From assembly GCF_011762195.1 (NCBI RefSeq), contig NZ_JAASQK010000008.1, positions 119,257 through 183,256 on the forward strand: a stretch of 64,000 nt of DNA. The letters are read 5' to 3'. The notes below the pieces were generated by a model, which had not been told where the DNA came from, ran no database searches, and saw nothing but the letters and a program-made list of their open reading frames with translations. The stretch's first letter is position 1; each line of letters opens with the position of its first letter. The stretch comes from Sphingomonas oligoaromativorans (lineage in GTDB: Bacteria; Pseudomonadota; Alphaproteobacteria; Sphingomonadales; Sphingomonadaceae). The translations under genes and the position numbers were made by a program. Positions 32,985 to 41,363 of the stretch are shown here, piece by piece.

Positions 32985-33740
32985 GTGACGGACATCCCCT
33001 TCCACGCGACGGCCTTCCTCCTCCTGTTCGCGCGGGTGGGGGCGGTGGTGATGCTGCTGCCCGCTTTTTCGGACGATGGGATGCCGGGGCAGATCCGGCT
33101 GATGCTGGCGATCGGGATGACGATCGGTCTCTACGGCCTGCTCGAAGGCAAGGTGGCTACGGCCAGCGCCGACGAGGCGGGCCTCGCCGCCACCGTGATC
33201 GCGGAGATGCTGGTCGGCGTCGCGATGGGGATGATCGTCCGCATCCTGTTCAACGCCGCCGCCATGGCGGGCGGGCTCATCAGCGTGCAGGTTGGCCTCT
33301 CCTCCACGCTCATCGCCGATGCGTCGATGGGCGGGCAGGTGCCGCTGCTCGCCAAGTTCATCACGGTGGCCGCCACCGTCTCCTGCATGGCGATGGGCGT
33401 GCATCATCTCTGGATCGGGATGATCGTTCATTCCTATGATCTGTTCCCGGTCGGCCATCTGCCGCCGGGCGGCGACTTCGCCCAGCTCGCCATCCAGGCG
33501 ACGACTCGTGCCACGGGGCTCGCGCTCGGCATGGCGGCGCCGCTGATCGTCTACGGCATTCTGTTCAACGTCGCGCTCGGCATTTCCGCGCGGGTGGCGC
33601 CGACGATCCAGATCTTCTTCATCGCCCAGCCGCTCAATATCCTGCTGGGGCTGACCCTGTTCGCGGGCACGCTGGGCGTCGCGCTCTCGGGCTTCAGCGA
33701 GGCGATGGCGGGCTTCATGCGTACCGGCTGGGCCTTCTGA
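32985..33740 (+). CDS. fliR: Flagellar type III export protein FliR
   Basis: A 251-residue membrane protein of the export gate with about six hydrophobic segments, including LLLFARVGAVVMLLPAF near the N terminus, and VQVGLSSTLIADASMGGQVP in the conserved loop. It starts at GTG 32985. It lies in the canonical fliQ-fliR-flhB order and ends one base before flhB. Confidence 0.94.
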   Translation: MTDIPFHATAFLLLFARVGAVVMLLPAFSDDGMPGQIRLMLAIGMTIGLYGLLEGKVATASADEAGLAATVIAEMLVGVAMGMIVRILFNAAAMAGGLISVQVGLSSTLIADASMGGQVPLLAKFITVAATVSCMAMGVHHLWIGMIVHSYDLFPVGHLPPGGDFAQLAIQATTRATGLALGMAAPLIVYGILFNVALGISARVAPTIQIFFIAQPLNILLGLTLFAGTLGVALSGFSEAMAGFMRTGWAF

Positions 33741-33741
33741 C

Positions 33742-34809
33742 ATGGCCGACACCGATCAGGATCAGAAGACCGAGGAGCCCACCGCCAAGCGCCTCGAAGA
33801 CGCGCGCAAACGTGGCGAGGTGCCGATCGCCAACGAAGTGCGTCACGCCACCATGTTCGTCGGCATGATGATCGTGGCGGGCGGCATGGGCGCGTGGACG
33901 CTGGCGCGGCTGGCCACGATGTTCGTGCGGCTGTGGGGCGGCGCGGACGATTACACGCTCGATCCCCTGGGCGCACAGGATCTCGCCACAGGCATCGCGC
34001 GGCAGTTCGCGCTCGCCGTGGCGCCGCTCGCCGCCGTGCTGTTGGGCTGCGCGCTTTCCACCATCTTCATCCAGGGCCGCCCGACGCTGAGCTGGTCCCG
34101 CCTCGCGCCCCGATGGTCGAAGCTGTCGCCGATGTCGGGGCTCGGCCGGCTGCTGGGCAAGCGCGCGCTGGTCGAGTTCGCCAAGACGCTCGCCAAGTTC
34201 CTGGCAATCGCGGTCGCCTCGATGCTGCTGCTGTGGCCGCGCGTGATCGCGCTGGACCAGATGATCGGCGCCGGCCCCGACATGATCGCCAGCGCGACCG
34301 CCGAACTCGCCTATCGCCTGCTCAAGACGGTCGGACTGATGGTGATCGCGCTCGCCCTCGCCGACTTCATCTACCAGCGTCGCGCCTTCCTGAACCGGAT
34401 GCGGATGACCAAGCAGGAGGTGAAGGACGAGCACAAGCAGAACGAAGGCGATCCCAAGATCAAGGCCCGCATCCGCGCGATCCGCATGCAACGCGCCCGT
34501 CGCCGGATGATGGCGGCCGTTCCGGGCGCGAGCGTCGTCATCACCAACCCCACCCATTATGCGGTGGCGCTCCATTACGAGCATGGCGTCTCGGCCGCGC
34601 CCAAGGTGGTGGCCAAGGGCACCGACGTGGTGGCGCTCCGCATCCGCGAGGTCGCGACCGAGGCTGGCGTGCCGATCGTCGAGAGCCCGCCGCTCGCCCG
34701 CGCGCTCTTCGCCACGGTCGAGATCGATCACCCCATCCCCGTGGAGCACTACGCCGCCGTGGCCGAGGTCATCAGCTACGTCATGCGGCAGGCCCGTCGC
34801 TCCCGCTGA
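33742..34809 (+). CDS. flhB: Flagellar export switch protein FlhB
   Basis: A 355-residue export-gate protein. The N terminus DQKTEEPTAKRLEDARKRGE is diagnostic. Four membrane helices follow, then the cytoplasmic domain with the self-cleavage site Asn269-Pro270 in VVITNPTHYAVAL, where autoproteolysis switches export specificity from rod/hook to filament. Confidence 0.96.
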   Translation: MADTDQDQKTEEPTAKRLEDARKRGEVPIANEVRHATMFVGMMIVAGGMGAWTLARLATMFVRLWGGADDYTLDPLGAQDLATGIARQFALAVAPLAAVLLGCALSTIFIQGRPTLSWSRLAPRWSKLSPMSGLGRLLGKRALVEFAKTLAKFLAIAVASMLLLWPRVIALDQMIGAGPDMIASATAELAYRLLKTVGLMVIALALADFIYQRRAFLNRMRMTKQEVKDEHKQNEGDPKIKARIRAIRMQRARRRMMAAVPGASVVITNPTHYAVALHYEHGVSAAPKVVAKGTDVVALRIREVATEAGVPIVESPPLARALFATVEIDHPIPVEHYAAVAEVISYVMRQARRSR

Positions 34810-34861
34810 TGGCCGCCCTCCTAAAATCCCCGCGCGGCTGCCCCGGCGGCGCTTCCCGTCA

Positions 34862-34870
34862 TCCTATAAG
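34862..34870 (+). promoter_or_regulatory. TCCTATAAG element immediately upstream of flgI
   Basis: TCCTATAAG ends only seven bases before the flgI ATG at 34878, and its last bases merge with the AAGGA ribosome-binding site. If it is a promoter -10 element, the flgI transcript would be nearly leaderless; alternatively the match is partly explained by the ribosome-binding site. Confidence 0.35.
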
Positions 34871-34877
34871 GAATGTG

Positions 34878-35993
34878 ATGCGACACTCCTCCGGCTTCCT
34901 CCTCGCCCTGACGGCGATGCTCGCGACGGCCGGCGGCAGCGCCGCGCTGGCGACGCCGACGTCGCGGATCAAGGATATCGTCAACATCGAGAATGTCCGG
35001 CCGAACCAGTTGGTCGGCTACGGGCTCGTCGTCGGTCTTCAGGGCACCGGGGACCGCACACGCAACATCCCCTTCACCGAAGAGACGATCCAGTCGATGC
35101 TGGAACGGATGGGCGTGAACATCCGTGGCGTGCGGATGCAGACGCAGAATGTCGCCGCCGTCTCGGTGATCGCGACACTGCCGCCCTTCGCGCGCTCAGG
35201 CAGCACGATCGACGTCCAGATCGGCGCGATGGGCGACGCGACCAGCCTTCAGGGCGGCACATTGCTCGTCACCTCGCTGCGCGGCCTCGACGGCGAGATC
35301 TATGCCGTGGCGCAGGGGCCGGTCGCCGTGTCGGGCTTCCGCGCGCAGGGGGCCGCCGCCACGGTGACGCGCGGCGTCTCCACCTCGGCGCGGATCGCCG
35401 GCGGCGCCATCGTCGAGCGCGAGGTGCCCTTTGCGCTCAAATCGGCGCGCACGCTCAAGCTCGCGCTCAAGAACCCGGATTTCACCACCGCCTATCGCAT
35501 CGCCAGCGCGATCAACCAACGCATCGCGGGCGCCGCCGACGTGCTCGATCCCGCAACCGTGGAGCTGACGCCGCCGCCGGGCTTCGGATCGGTGGTCGAT
35601 CTCGTCGCCCGCGTCGAGGATCTCTCGATCGACATCGACCAGCCCGCCCGCGTCGTCATCAACGAGGCGACCGGCACGGTGGTGATGGGCGCGGACGTGC
35701 GCGTCAGCCCGGTCGCCATCGCGCAGGGCGGGCTCACCATCAGCGTCACCGAGACGCCCGTCGCCTCGCAGCCGGGGCCGCTCTCCAACGGCACGACGCA
35801 GGTGCTGCCGCGCACGCGCATCGACGTCGACGACGGATCGGGCCGCTCGCTCGGGGTGTTGCAGGGGAGTACCTCGCTCGTCTCGCTGGTGTCCGGGCTC
35901 AACGCCTTCGGGGTTTCCCCCCGCGATCTCATCACCGTGCTTCAGGCGCTCCGCACCGCGGGCGCGCTCCAGGCCGACATCGAGGTGCAGTGA
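34878..35993 (+). CDS. flgI: Flagellar P-ring protein FlgI
   Basis: A 371-residue periplasmic P-ring subunit. It has a signal peptide (residues 1-25, LLALTAMLATAGGSAALA) and then the conserved mature start SRIKDIVNIENVRPNQLVGY followed by GLVVGLQGTGD. The C terminus shows TDIARE-independent FlgI features LVSGLNAFGVSPRDLITVLQ followed by ALRTAGALQADIEV. The ATG lies behind AAGGA. The stop shares one base with the flgJ start. Confidence 0.95.
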   Translation: MRHSSGFLLALTAMLATAGGSAALATPTSRIKDIVNIENVRPNQLVGYGLVVGLQGTGDRTRNIPFTEETIQSMLERMGVNIRGVRMQTQNVAAVSVIATLPPFARSGSTIDVQIGAMGDATSLQGGTLLVTSLRGLDGEIYAVAQGPVAVSGFRAQGAAATVTRGVSTSARIAGGAIVEREVPFALKSARTLKLALKNPDFTTAYRIASAINQRIAGAADVLDPATVELTPPPGFGSVVDLVARVEDLSIDIDQPARVVINEATGTVVMGADVRVSPVAIAQGGLTISVTETPVASQPGPLSNGTTQVLPRTRIDVDDGSGRSLGVLQGSTSLVSLVSGLNAFGVSPRDLITVLQALRTAGALQADIEVQ

Positions 35994-36295
35994 TGGACGA
36001 CATCGCCTCCGCCACTCCGCTGCCGGTGCGCCCCGCGCCGCAGATGCCGCCCGCCACCGGCCACGATCCGGGCGCCACCGCCCGCGCCTTCGAGAGCGTG
36101 TTCGCCGGCCAGATGGCCAAGATCATGATGGAAACGGTCCCCACCGACGGCGCCTTCTCCGGCGGCCATGGCGAGGAGATCTTCCGGGGGATGCTGGCCG
36201 AGCGGATGGGCGATGCGATCGCCCAGCATGGCGGCTTCGGTCTCGCCCCGGCGGTGATGGGCCAGATTATCAGGATGCAGGGAGGAAAGAAGTGA
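35993..36295 (+). CDS. flgJ: FlgJ-type rod-binding protein, N-terminal domain only
   Basis: A 100-residue protein equal to the rod-binding half of FlgJ: ARAFESVFAGQMAKIMMETV, GGHGEEIFRGMLAERMGDAI and HGGFGLAPAVMGQIIRM. The C-terminal glucosaminidase domain of enteric FlgJ is absent, as in many alphaproteobacteria; the muramidase function is probably supplied by the protein at 12584-13588. Confidence 0.88.
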   Translation: MDDIASATPLPVRPAPQMPPATGHDPGATARAFESVFAGQMAKIMMETVPTDGAFSGGHGEEIFRGMLAERMGDAIAQHGGFGLAPAVMGQIIRMQGGKK

Positions 36296-36714
36296 TCGGC
36301 AACCTCATCGACGTGATCTCCTCGCTCACGCTGATCATGCAGGAGGAAACCGAGCGCCTTGCCAACCGGACGGGCGGGCGCGATCTCGCCGAACTCGCCA
36401 CCGTGAAGGTGCGCCTCGTGGGAATGCTCGAGACCGCGCTCGCCCGCCTGGAGCGCGAGCAGGAGCATTGGGCCGACGCGATCGAGGAAGCCGTCCATGC
36501 GCGGCTGCTGGAAGCGCTCCTCGCGCTCGGTGAGGCGTCGGCCGCCAATGCCGCCGTGCTGGAGCGCCAGATCGATCTGTCGGTGGAGATGATCGGCGCG
36601 ATCTCGACCGAGGCGAAGCGCATCGCCGGGCGTTCCACCACCACCTACGGCGCGCGCGGCGACATCTCGTCGTTCGACGCGCCCGTCCCGATCGCGGTCA
36701 ATTCCGAATATTGA
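36292..36714 (+). CDS. flgN: FlgN-like flagellar chaperone
   Basis: A 140-residue helical protein starting at GTG 36292 that overlaps flgJ by four bases. Long amphipathic helices (LIDVISSLTLIMQEETERL; VKVRLVGMLETALARLERE) and length agree with the FlgN family, which holds FlgK and FlgL for export. The family is poorly conserved, so the call rests partly on context after flgI-flgJ. Confidence 0.65.
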   Translation: MIGNLIDVISSLTLIMQEETERLANRTGGRDLAELATVKVRLVGMLETALARLEREQEHWADAIEEAVHARLLEALLALGEASAANAAVLERQIDLSVEMIGAISTEAKRIAGRSTTTYGARGDISSFDAPVPIAVNSEY

Positions 36715-36744
36715 GGAAGGCCGGCGGCCCACCCCGGCGGACCG

Positions 36745-37605
36745 TCAGCGGGCGCCGAGGCGCTTGAGGCCGCGCGTGGCGATCAATCGCGCGGCGGCGG
36801 ACGCCGGCATCGGCCGGCCGAACAGGAAACCCTGCGCACGATCGAAGCCCATGCCCTGCAACCCGGCGAACTGCTCCTCGGTCTCGATCCCCTCGATGAC
36901 CGTGCTCATGCCGAGGCTGCGGGCCAGATCCACGACCGTTCGGATGATCGTCCGCCCATTCTCGCTGTCCAGGGCGACGAGGAAGGAGCGATCGACCTTC
37001 AGGCCATCGAACGGCAGGTGGTGCAGGGACAGCAGGCTCGCGCTGCCGGAACCGAAATCGTCCAGCACCACCTTGATCCCCGCCTCGCGCAGCGTCGTCA
37101 CCACGCGGCGCGCCATCGCCATGTCCGCCACCGGCCGGCTCTCGGTCAGCTCGACGGTCAGCCGATGCGGCTCGATCCCGCCTTCATGCAGGCGCCGCAG
37201 CAGGCGGAGCGGAAGATCCGCATCCTGAAGCTGCACCGGGGAGACATTGATCGAGAAACGCAGGTGCTGCGGCCAGGCGCGCGCATCGTCGACGGCTGAA
37301 GCCAGCAGCGCATCGCTGAGATCGCCGATATAGCCCTTGTCCTCGGCAAGCGGAATGAAGCTGTCCGGCCCGAGCAGGCCCCGGCGCGGATGCGCCCAGC
37401 GCGCCAGACATTCGAAGCCCAGAAGCTCGCCGGTCGGGAAATCGACGACGGGCTGGTAGAAGGGCTGGAACTCCCGGCCGTCGATGCCGGAGCGCAGGTC
37501 CACGGCGCCGTCCGCGGCGCGTACCGCGAACCCTGCGGAAAGATCGGGCGCGCCGCCCGCGTTCCGCGCCGATCCGATTGGCCGCAAGACCGCATCACGC
37601 CGCAT
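36745..37605 (-). CDS. EAL-domain c-di-GMP phosphodiesterase
   Basis: A 286-residue protein in which an EAL domain fills residues about 45-280. All usual catalytic positions are seen: Glu65 in GFECLARW, Asn120 in SINVSP, Glu152 in VELTES, Asp182-Asp183 in LDDFGSG, Lys203 in LKVDRS, Glu238 in VIEGIE and the Gln of AQGFLFGRP. It is therefore probably active in c-di-GMP hydrolysis. There is no GGDEF, PAS or membrane segment. The start at 37605 was chosen because upstream in-frame sequence runs through a promoter-like element. Confidence 0.9.
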   Translation of the reverse strand: MRRDAVLRPIGSARNAGGAPDLSAGFAVRAADGAVDLRSGIDGREFQPFYQPVVDFPTGELLGFECLARWAHPRRGLLGPDSFIPLAEDKGYIGDLSDALLASAVDDARAWPQHLRFSINVSPVQLQDADLPLRLLRRLHEGGIEPHRLTVELTESRPVADMAMARRVVTTLREAGIKVVLDDFGSGSASLLSLHHLPFDGLKVDRSFLVALDSENGRTIIRTVVDLARSLGMSTVIEGIETEEQFAGLQGMGFDRAQGFLFGRPMPASAAARLIATRGLKRLGAR

Positions 37606-37638
37606 ATCATGTTCCCGGCTGCCCAAGGGTATGGGAAC

Positions 37639-37647
37639 ATTATAGAC
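37639..37647 (-). promoter_or_regulatory. GTCTATAAT element upstream of the EAL gene
   Basis: On the minus strand GTCTATAAT lies 34 bases before the EAL start codon. It contains the exact TATAAT core and is the last such element found in the flagellar part of the window. Confidence 0.5.
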
Positions 37648-37694
37648 GATATTGGTCAGGCAACTCGTTACGCCCCTGAAAAGCGGCGGGCGCC

Positions 37695-38882
37695 TCAATC
37701 CAGCAGGACGCCGATCACCGTGCCGACATCGGCCGGATCGATCATGTCCAGTTCCACCTCGCGATCGGGATGCGTGCTGTATCCGATCATCCGGCCCTGA
37801 CGATCCGCCGTCACGATCAGCAGGCGCAGCTCGTCGGCCTCGCGCACCGCCGCGATCCCGCCGGGAGATGGAAAGCGATCGGGATCGACCACCACGATGC
37901 CATGCGCGGGAAGCCCCGGCCCCAGCGTCGGCCGGCAGACGCGCAGCCCGTATGCGCGCGGCCCCGCGCTGCGCGGCGCCTCCACCACCTGCCCGGTGGG
38001 CACGCGATCGATCAGCCCGTCCAGCAGCGGCGCGCCGAATACAGGCACCAGCCGCACCATCGCGACATCGGACGCCTGGATCGCGTCGACCACGGAGGCC
38101 ATGGCAGACGGCGCATCGGGCGCGGCCACCGGCACCATGCGCCTGGGCTGGGCGGCCAGCCTCGCGCCGGCCGGAGCGGACGCGCCACCCGCCAGTTCCT
38201 CACGCAGCGCCGCGACCTTGCCGCGCGTCTTGCCGATGCGGACGGACGGGCTGGCGATCAGCGCGATGTGGGCATCGAGAACCCCGCTCGCCCGCACCTG
38301 CTCGACATGGGCGCGCAGCGCCTGCACGCTGGGCACGCCGAGCAGGGCGCAGACCGCGCGGACCGTCTGCGCGTTCCAGCGGTCGAACGTCTTGTAGGCA
38401 TTCTCCAGCCGGGACAGGATGACCGGCGCGATCCCGTAATTGCGCTCGATCGCCGCGATCGACAGCGCTCCGTCCCCTTCCCGCCGATGACGGAGCGCGG
38501 CGGCCAGCGTGACGGCGAACCAATCCTCCTCCAGATCGCGGGCCGACCAGTCCTGAAGGTCCGCCGCCCATTCCGCGATGTCGAAATCCGATGCCTCGAC
38601 GTCCACCAGCAACTGTTCCGGCGCGACCTCGAGCGCGGCGGCGATCCGGCGCAGTTCGTCGGCGCGCGCGATCACCTCTCCCCGCTCGATCTTGGAGAGG
38701 CGGACATAGGGGATGTCGGGGATCAACGCGGAGAGCGCGAGCAGCCGGGGGAAACCCCGCTGCCGCCGCAGATCCCGCACGGCATTGGGGAACACGATCG
38801 ACCGGTAGCGATCGATACTGCTCTCGTCCCGTTGTTTCGAATCCGGCGCTTCACGAAAATTCCGGGAAGGAGACTTTTCCAT
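37695..38882 (-). CDS. Tandem XRE-type HTH regulator with S24-like C-terminal fold
   Basis: A 395-residue putative transcription regulator. An XRE-type helix-turn-helix lies at about 33-95 (YVRLSKIERGEVIARADELR followed by RIAAAL) and a second HTH-like segment at about 125-192 (APVILSRLENAYKTFDRWNA). The C-terminal 90 residues (HGIVVVDPDRFPSPGG; LLIVTADRQGRMIGYSTHP; GTVIGVLLD) resemble a LexA/S24 beta domain, but no Ser-Lys catalytic dyad is evident, so it would be a sensor or dimerisation module. Targets are unknown; a 640-base gap lies upstream. Confidence 0.7.
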   Translation of the reverse strand: MEKSPSRNFREAPDSKQRDESSIDRYRSIVFPNAVRDLRRQRGFPRLLALSALIPDIPYVRLSKIERGEVIARADELRRIAAALEVAPEQLLVDVEASDFDIAEWAADLQDWSARDLEEDWFAVTLAAALRHRREGDGALSIAAIERNYGIAPVILSRLENAYKTFDRWNAQTVRAVCALLGVPSVQALRAHVEQVRASGVLDAHIALIASPSVRIGKTRGKVAALREELAGGASAPAGARLAAQPRRMVPVAAPDAPSAMASVVDAIQASDVAMVRLVPVFGAPLLDGLIDRVPTGQVVEAPRSAGPRAYGLRVCRPTLGPGLPAHGIVVVDPDRFPSPGGIAAVREADELRLLIVTADRQGRMIGYSTHPDREVELDMIDPADVGTVIGVLLD

Positions 38883-39478
38883 ATTGGATAACGCGCCTCA
38901 GCCATCAGCGAAGCCGCCATTTTTGGCCGCTCCATGTTTCATAAGCACGCGTTTTCGGCACAAGTCAACATTCTGGAATAGCGGATTAATATGAAAATTT
39001 GTCCTATATAGAGACAGGAATTTTGCTCTCCGCCGAACCCGTAACCGGGTTTAACGCAAGTGCCGCGACACGGTTCCGAAACAAATTCGGCCGCGATGCT
39101 CCGGCCGTCTCACGGCACGCCGGCCGCGCCTCGGATGCGCGCTTTCGTCCATAGCCGCCGGCTTCGCTTCCGGGACGTTTTCAGGAACCGGGGCGTCGCC
39201 CGGCCACCCGACGAGGCCCCTAATAATCCACATTGTTTATCGCCCGGATTTCCGGGATTTTTCTGCATTTTTCCGATTTATTTCGGCACGAAACATATCC
39301 AGCGACGGCGCCGGCCGTGAATGGCCTTCGGAACGCATCGATGCGCCGCGCCGGGTTCCGCCCTGAACGAGCGCGATCCGGCGTGAAGCGTCGCGGATCG
39401 TGGCGCAGTTCCTGCGCTGTTATGGCACGCCCGCTGTCGCCCTCGATTGACGCGACGGCGCATCTTCCCTAATTCCGC
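38883..39478. other. Gene-poor intergenic region with two orphan hairpins
   Basis: About 600 bases contain no convincing gene; the short frames here lack ribosome-binding sites and protein-like composition. The first 140 bases are AT-rich (around 38940-39020, with TCCTATATA at 39002). Two terminator-like hairpins occur: AACCCG/CGGGTT at 39036-39051, and CCCGG/CCGGG followed by ATTTTT at 39243-39262. No annotated plus-strand gene ends before them, which leaves room for a small RNA, but nothing proves one. Confidence 0.45.
39243..39262 (+). terminator. Orphan intrinsic-terminator-like hairpin
   Basis: A short CCCGG-ATTT-CCGGG hairpin is followed by ATTTTT. There is no plus-strand coding gene upstream for at least 350 bases. 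Confidence 0.35.
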
Positions 39479-39569
39479 CCTCGGCAATGGATTCTGCCAG
39501 GTCTTCGGGCCGAACCGCCATCAGGGCTGATGACTCCTACTTTTTGCAGGCGTTCTGCAAGGAGGAGTC
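39479..39569 (+). promoter_or_regulatory. Fluoride riboswitch (crcB motif) with Shine-Dalgarno-masking expression platform
   Basis: The aptamer spans about 39479-39541. Its conserved parts are GGCAATGG, GAACCGCC and GGGCTGATGACTCCTAC, the hallmark order of the fluoride (crcB) riboswitch. GACTCCT at 39532-39538 is perfectly complementary to AGGAGTC at 39563-39569, which contains the ribosome-binding site just before the GTG start. The same GACTCC would pair with the GGATTC loop in the ligand-bound pseudoknot. Fluoride should therefore free the ribosome-binding site. A short TTGCAG/CTGCAA hairpin stands between the two. Confidence 0.9.
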
Positions 39570-40955
39570 GTGCGCGCTACGTTTCGCAATCTGTTCGATG
39601 CCCTGAATCTCGCGGCCTTTGTCCGCACCCAGCATCATCATGCCTCGTCCGTCCTGCGCTGGACGATGGTCCTCGCGCCGATGTCGGTCGCGGTCGGAAC
39701 ATTGTGCGCGGCCTTCCTGTGGAGCCTCGACGCCGCCACCCATGCGCGCTTCGATCATCCCTGGCTGCTCTTCCTGCTGCCGATCGGCGGCGGCGCGGTG
39801 GGCTGGCTCTATCATCGCCTCGGCAAGTCGGTGGAGGGCGGCAACAACCTGATCGTCGAGCAGATCCACGAGCCCGGCGGCGGCGTGCCGCTGCGCATGG
39901 CGCCGCTGATCTTCCTCGGCACCGTCGTCACCCATCTGTTCGGCGGATCGGCCGGACGCGAGGGCACTGCGGTGCAGCTCGGCGGCAGCCTCGCCAGCGC
40001 CACCGCGCGGCTGTTCCGGCTCGATGCGCCGAGCGTCCGCATCCTGCTGATGGCGGGCATCGCGGCCGGTTTCGGCGCGGTGTTCGGCACGCCGCTGGCG
40101 GGCGCGGTGTTCGCGCTGGAGGTGCTGACGGTCGGGCGCATGGAATATGCGGCGCTGCTGCCCTGCCTCGTCGCCGCGCTGGTGGGGGACTGGACCTGTC
40201 ACGCCTGGGGCATCCGCCACCCGATCTACCCGATCCATACCCCGCTGGAGAGCGCCGCCGCGACGTTGCTCGCCGGGCCGCTGCTGTGGGCCAAGAGCGC
40301 GGCGGCGGGCATCGCCTTCGGGCTGGCCGGGCTCGCCTTCGCGGAGGCCAACCATGCGCTCGGCGGCTGGCTGAAGCGTGTCGTCCCCTATGGCCCGGCG
40401 CGGCCGGTGATCGGCGGGCTGGCGGTGATCGCGCTGGTCTATGCGCTCGGCACGCGGGCCTATCTGGGGCTCGGCGTGTGGAGCGCCATTCCGGGCGATC
40501 CGACGCTCCTCGGTTTCTTCGGCCCGAGCGTCGATCCGTGGAGCTGGGCGCTCAAGATGCTGTTCACGGTCGTGACGCTGAGCGCGGGCTTCAAGGGCGG
40601 CGAGGTGACGCCGCTCTTCTTCATCGGGGCGGCGCTGGGCAATGCGCTGGCCGGCCTGCTCCATGCGCCGGTGGACCTGTTCGCCGGGCTCGGCTTCGTC
40701 GCGGTCTTCGCGGGCGCGGCCAACACGCCACTCGCCTGCACGATCATGGGCGTCGAGCTGTTCGGCGGCGCCTATGCCGTGCCGATGGCGGTGGCCTGCT
40801 TCGTCTCCTATCTCTGCTCGGGCCATAGCGGCATCTATCTGTCGCAACGGATCGCCGTGCCGAAGCGCCGCGGGCGCGCCCTTCCCCCCGGCAGCACCCT
40901 TCGCGACGCCCGTGCTCCCACCAAGGAGCCGGCGGCCACCCGACATCCGGCCTGA
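39570..40955 (+). CDS. CLC-F-type fluoride/proton antiporter
   Basis: A 461-residue CLC-family membrane transporter. Family motifs appear in the fluoride-type form: [10 protein letters not shown] in place of [20 protein letters not shown] in place of [23 protein letters not shown], and [18 protein letters not shown]. There are no CBS domains, in contrast to the second CLC at 55261. Control by a fluoride riboswitch and the adjacent crcB make fluoride export the natural function. It starts at GTG 39570 directly after AAGGAGGAGTC. Confidence 0.9.
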   Translation: MRATFRNLFDALNLAAFVRTQHHHASSVLRWTMVLAPMSVAVGTLCAAFLWSLDAATHARFDHPWLLFLLPIGGGAVGWLYHRLGKSVEGGNNLIVEQIHEPGGGVPLRMAPLIFLGTVVTHLFGGSAGREGTAVQLGGSLASATARLFRLDAPSVRILLMAGIAAGFGAVFGTPLAGAVFALEVLTVGRMEYAALLPCLVAALVGDWTCHAWGIRHPIYPIHTPLESAAATLLAGPLLWAKSAAAGIAFGLAGLAFAEANHALGGWLKRVVPYGPARPVIGGLAVIALVYALGTRAYLGLGVWSAIPGDPTLLGFFGPSVDPWSWALKMLFTVVTLSAGFKGGEVTPLFFIGAALGNALAGLLHAPVDLFAGLGFVAVFAGAANTPLACTIMGVELFGGAYAVPMAVACFVSYLCSGHSGIYLSQRIAVPKRRGRALPPGSTLRDARAPTKEPAATRHPA

Positions 40956-40963
40956 GCCGCACG

Positions 40964-41362
40964 ATGCCGACCTCCGTCTGGATCGCCGCCGGCGGAGCGA
41001 TCGGCACCCTGCTGCGCTATGGGATCAACCTCGTCATCACGGCTTGGCTGGGCGAGGCGATGCCGTGGGGCACGATCGCCATCAACGTCAGCGGCTCCTT
41101 CCTGATCGGCCTGTTCGCCGCCCTCACCGAGCCCGGCGGGCGGTGGATGCTGTCTCCCGATATCCGCCTCTTCGTGCTGGTCGGGGTCTGTGGCGGCTAT
41201 ACGACCTTCTCCTCGTTCAGCCTCCAGACGCTCGCGCTGATCCAGGCCGGCGAACCCGGCCGGGCTGTCGCCAACATCCTGGTTTCGGTGATAGTCTGCC
41301 TTCTCGCCGTGTGGCTCGGATATGTCGCGCCGGCGTTCCTCTTCCCGGGAGGGAGGAATTGA
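40964..41362 (+). CDS. crcB: Fluoride channel CrcB/Fluc
   Basis: A 132-residue protein with four hydrophobic segments and the Fluc signatures AAGGAIGTLLRYGIN, GTIAINVSGSFLIG and GGYTTFSSFSLQTL. It works as a dual-topology dimer exporting fluoride. It follows the CLC-F gene by eight bases under the same riboswitch. Confidence 0.95.
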   Translation: MPTSVWIAAGGAIGTLLRYGINLVITAWLGEAMPWGTIAINVSGSFLIGLFAALTEPGGRWMLSPDIRLFVLVGVCGGYTTFSSFSLQTLALIQAGEPGRAVANILVSVIVCLLAVWLGYVAPAFLFPGGRN

Positions 41363-41363
41363 C

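Noticed and set aside
39060..39472. Short plus-strand frames of 79-86 codons in the gap before the fluoride operon
   Set aside because: They lack ribosome-binding sites, overlap each other and have Arg/Pro-rich random composition.
39537..40946. A 469-residue minus-strand frame opposite the CLC-F gene
   Set aside because: It would run antisense through the riboswitch and transporter gene and has no protein-like features.
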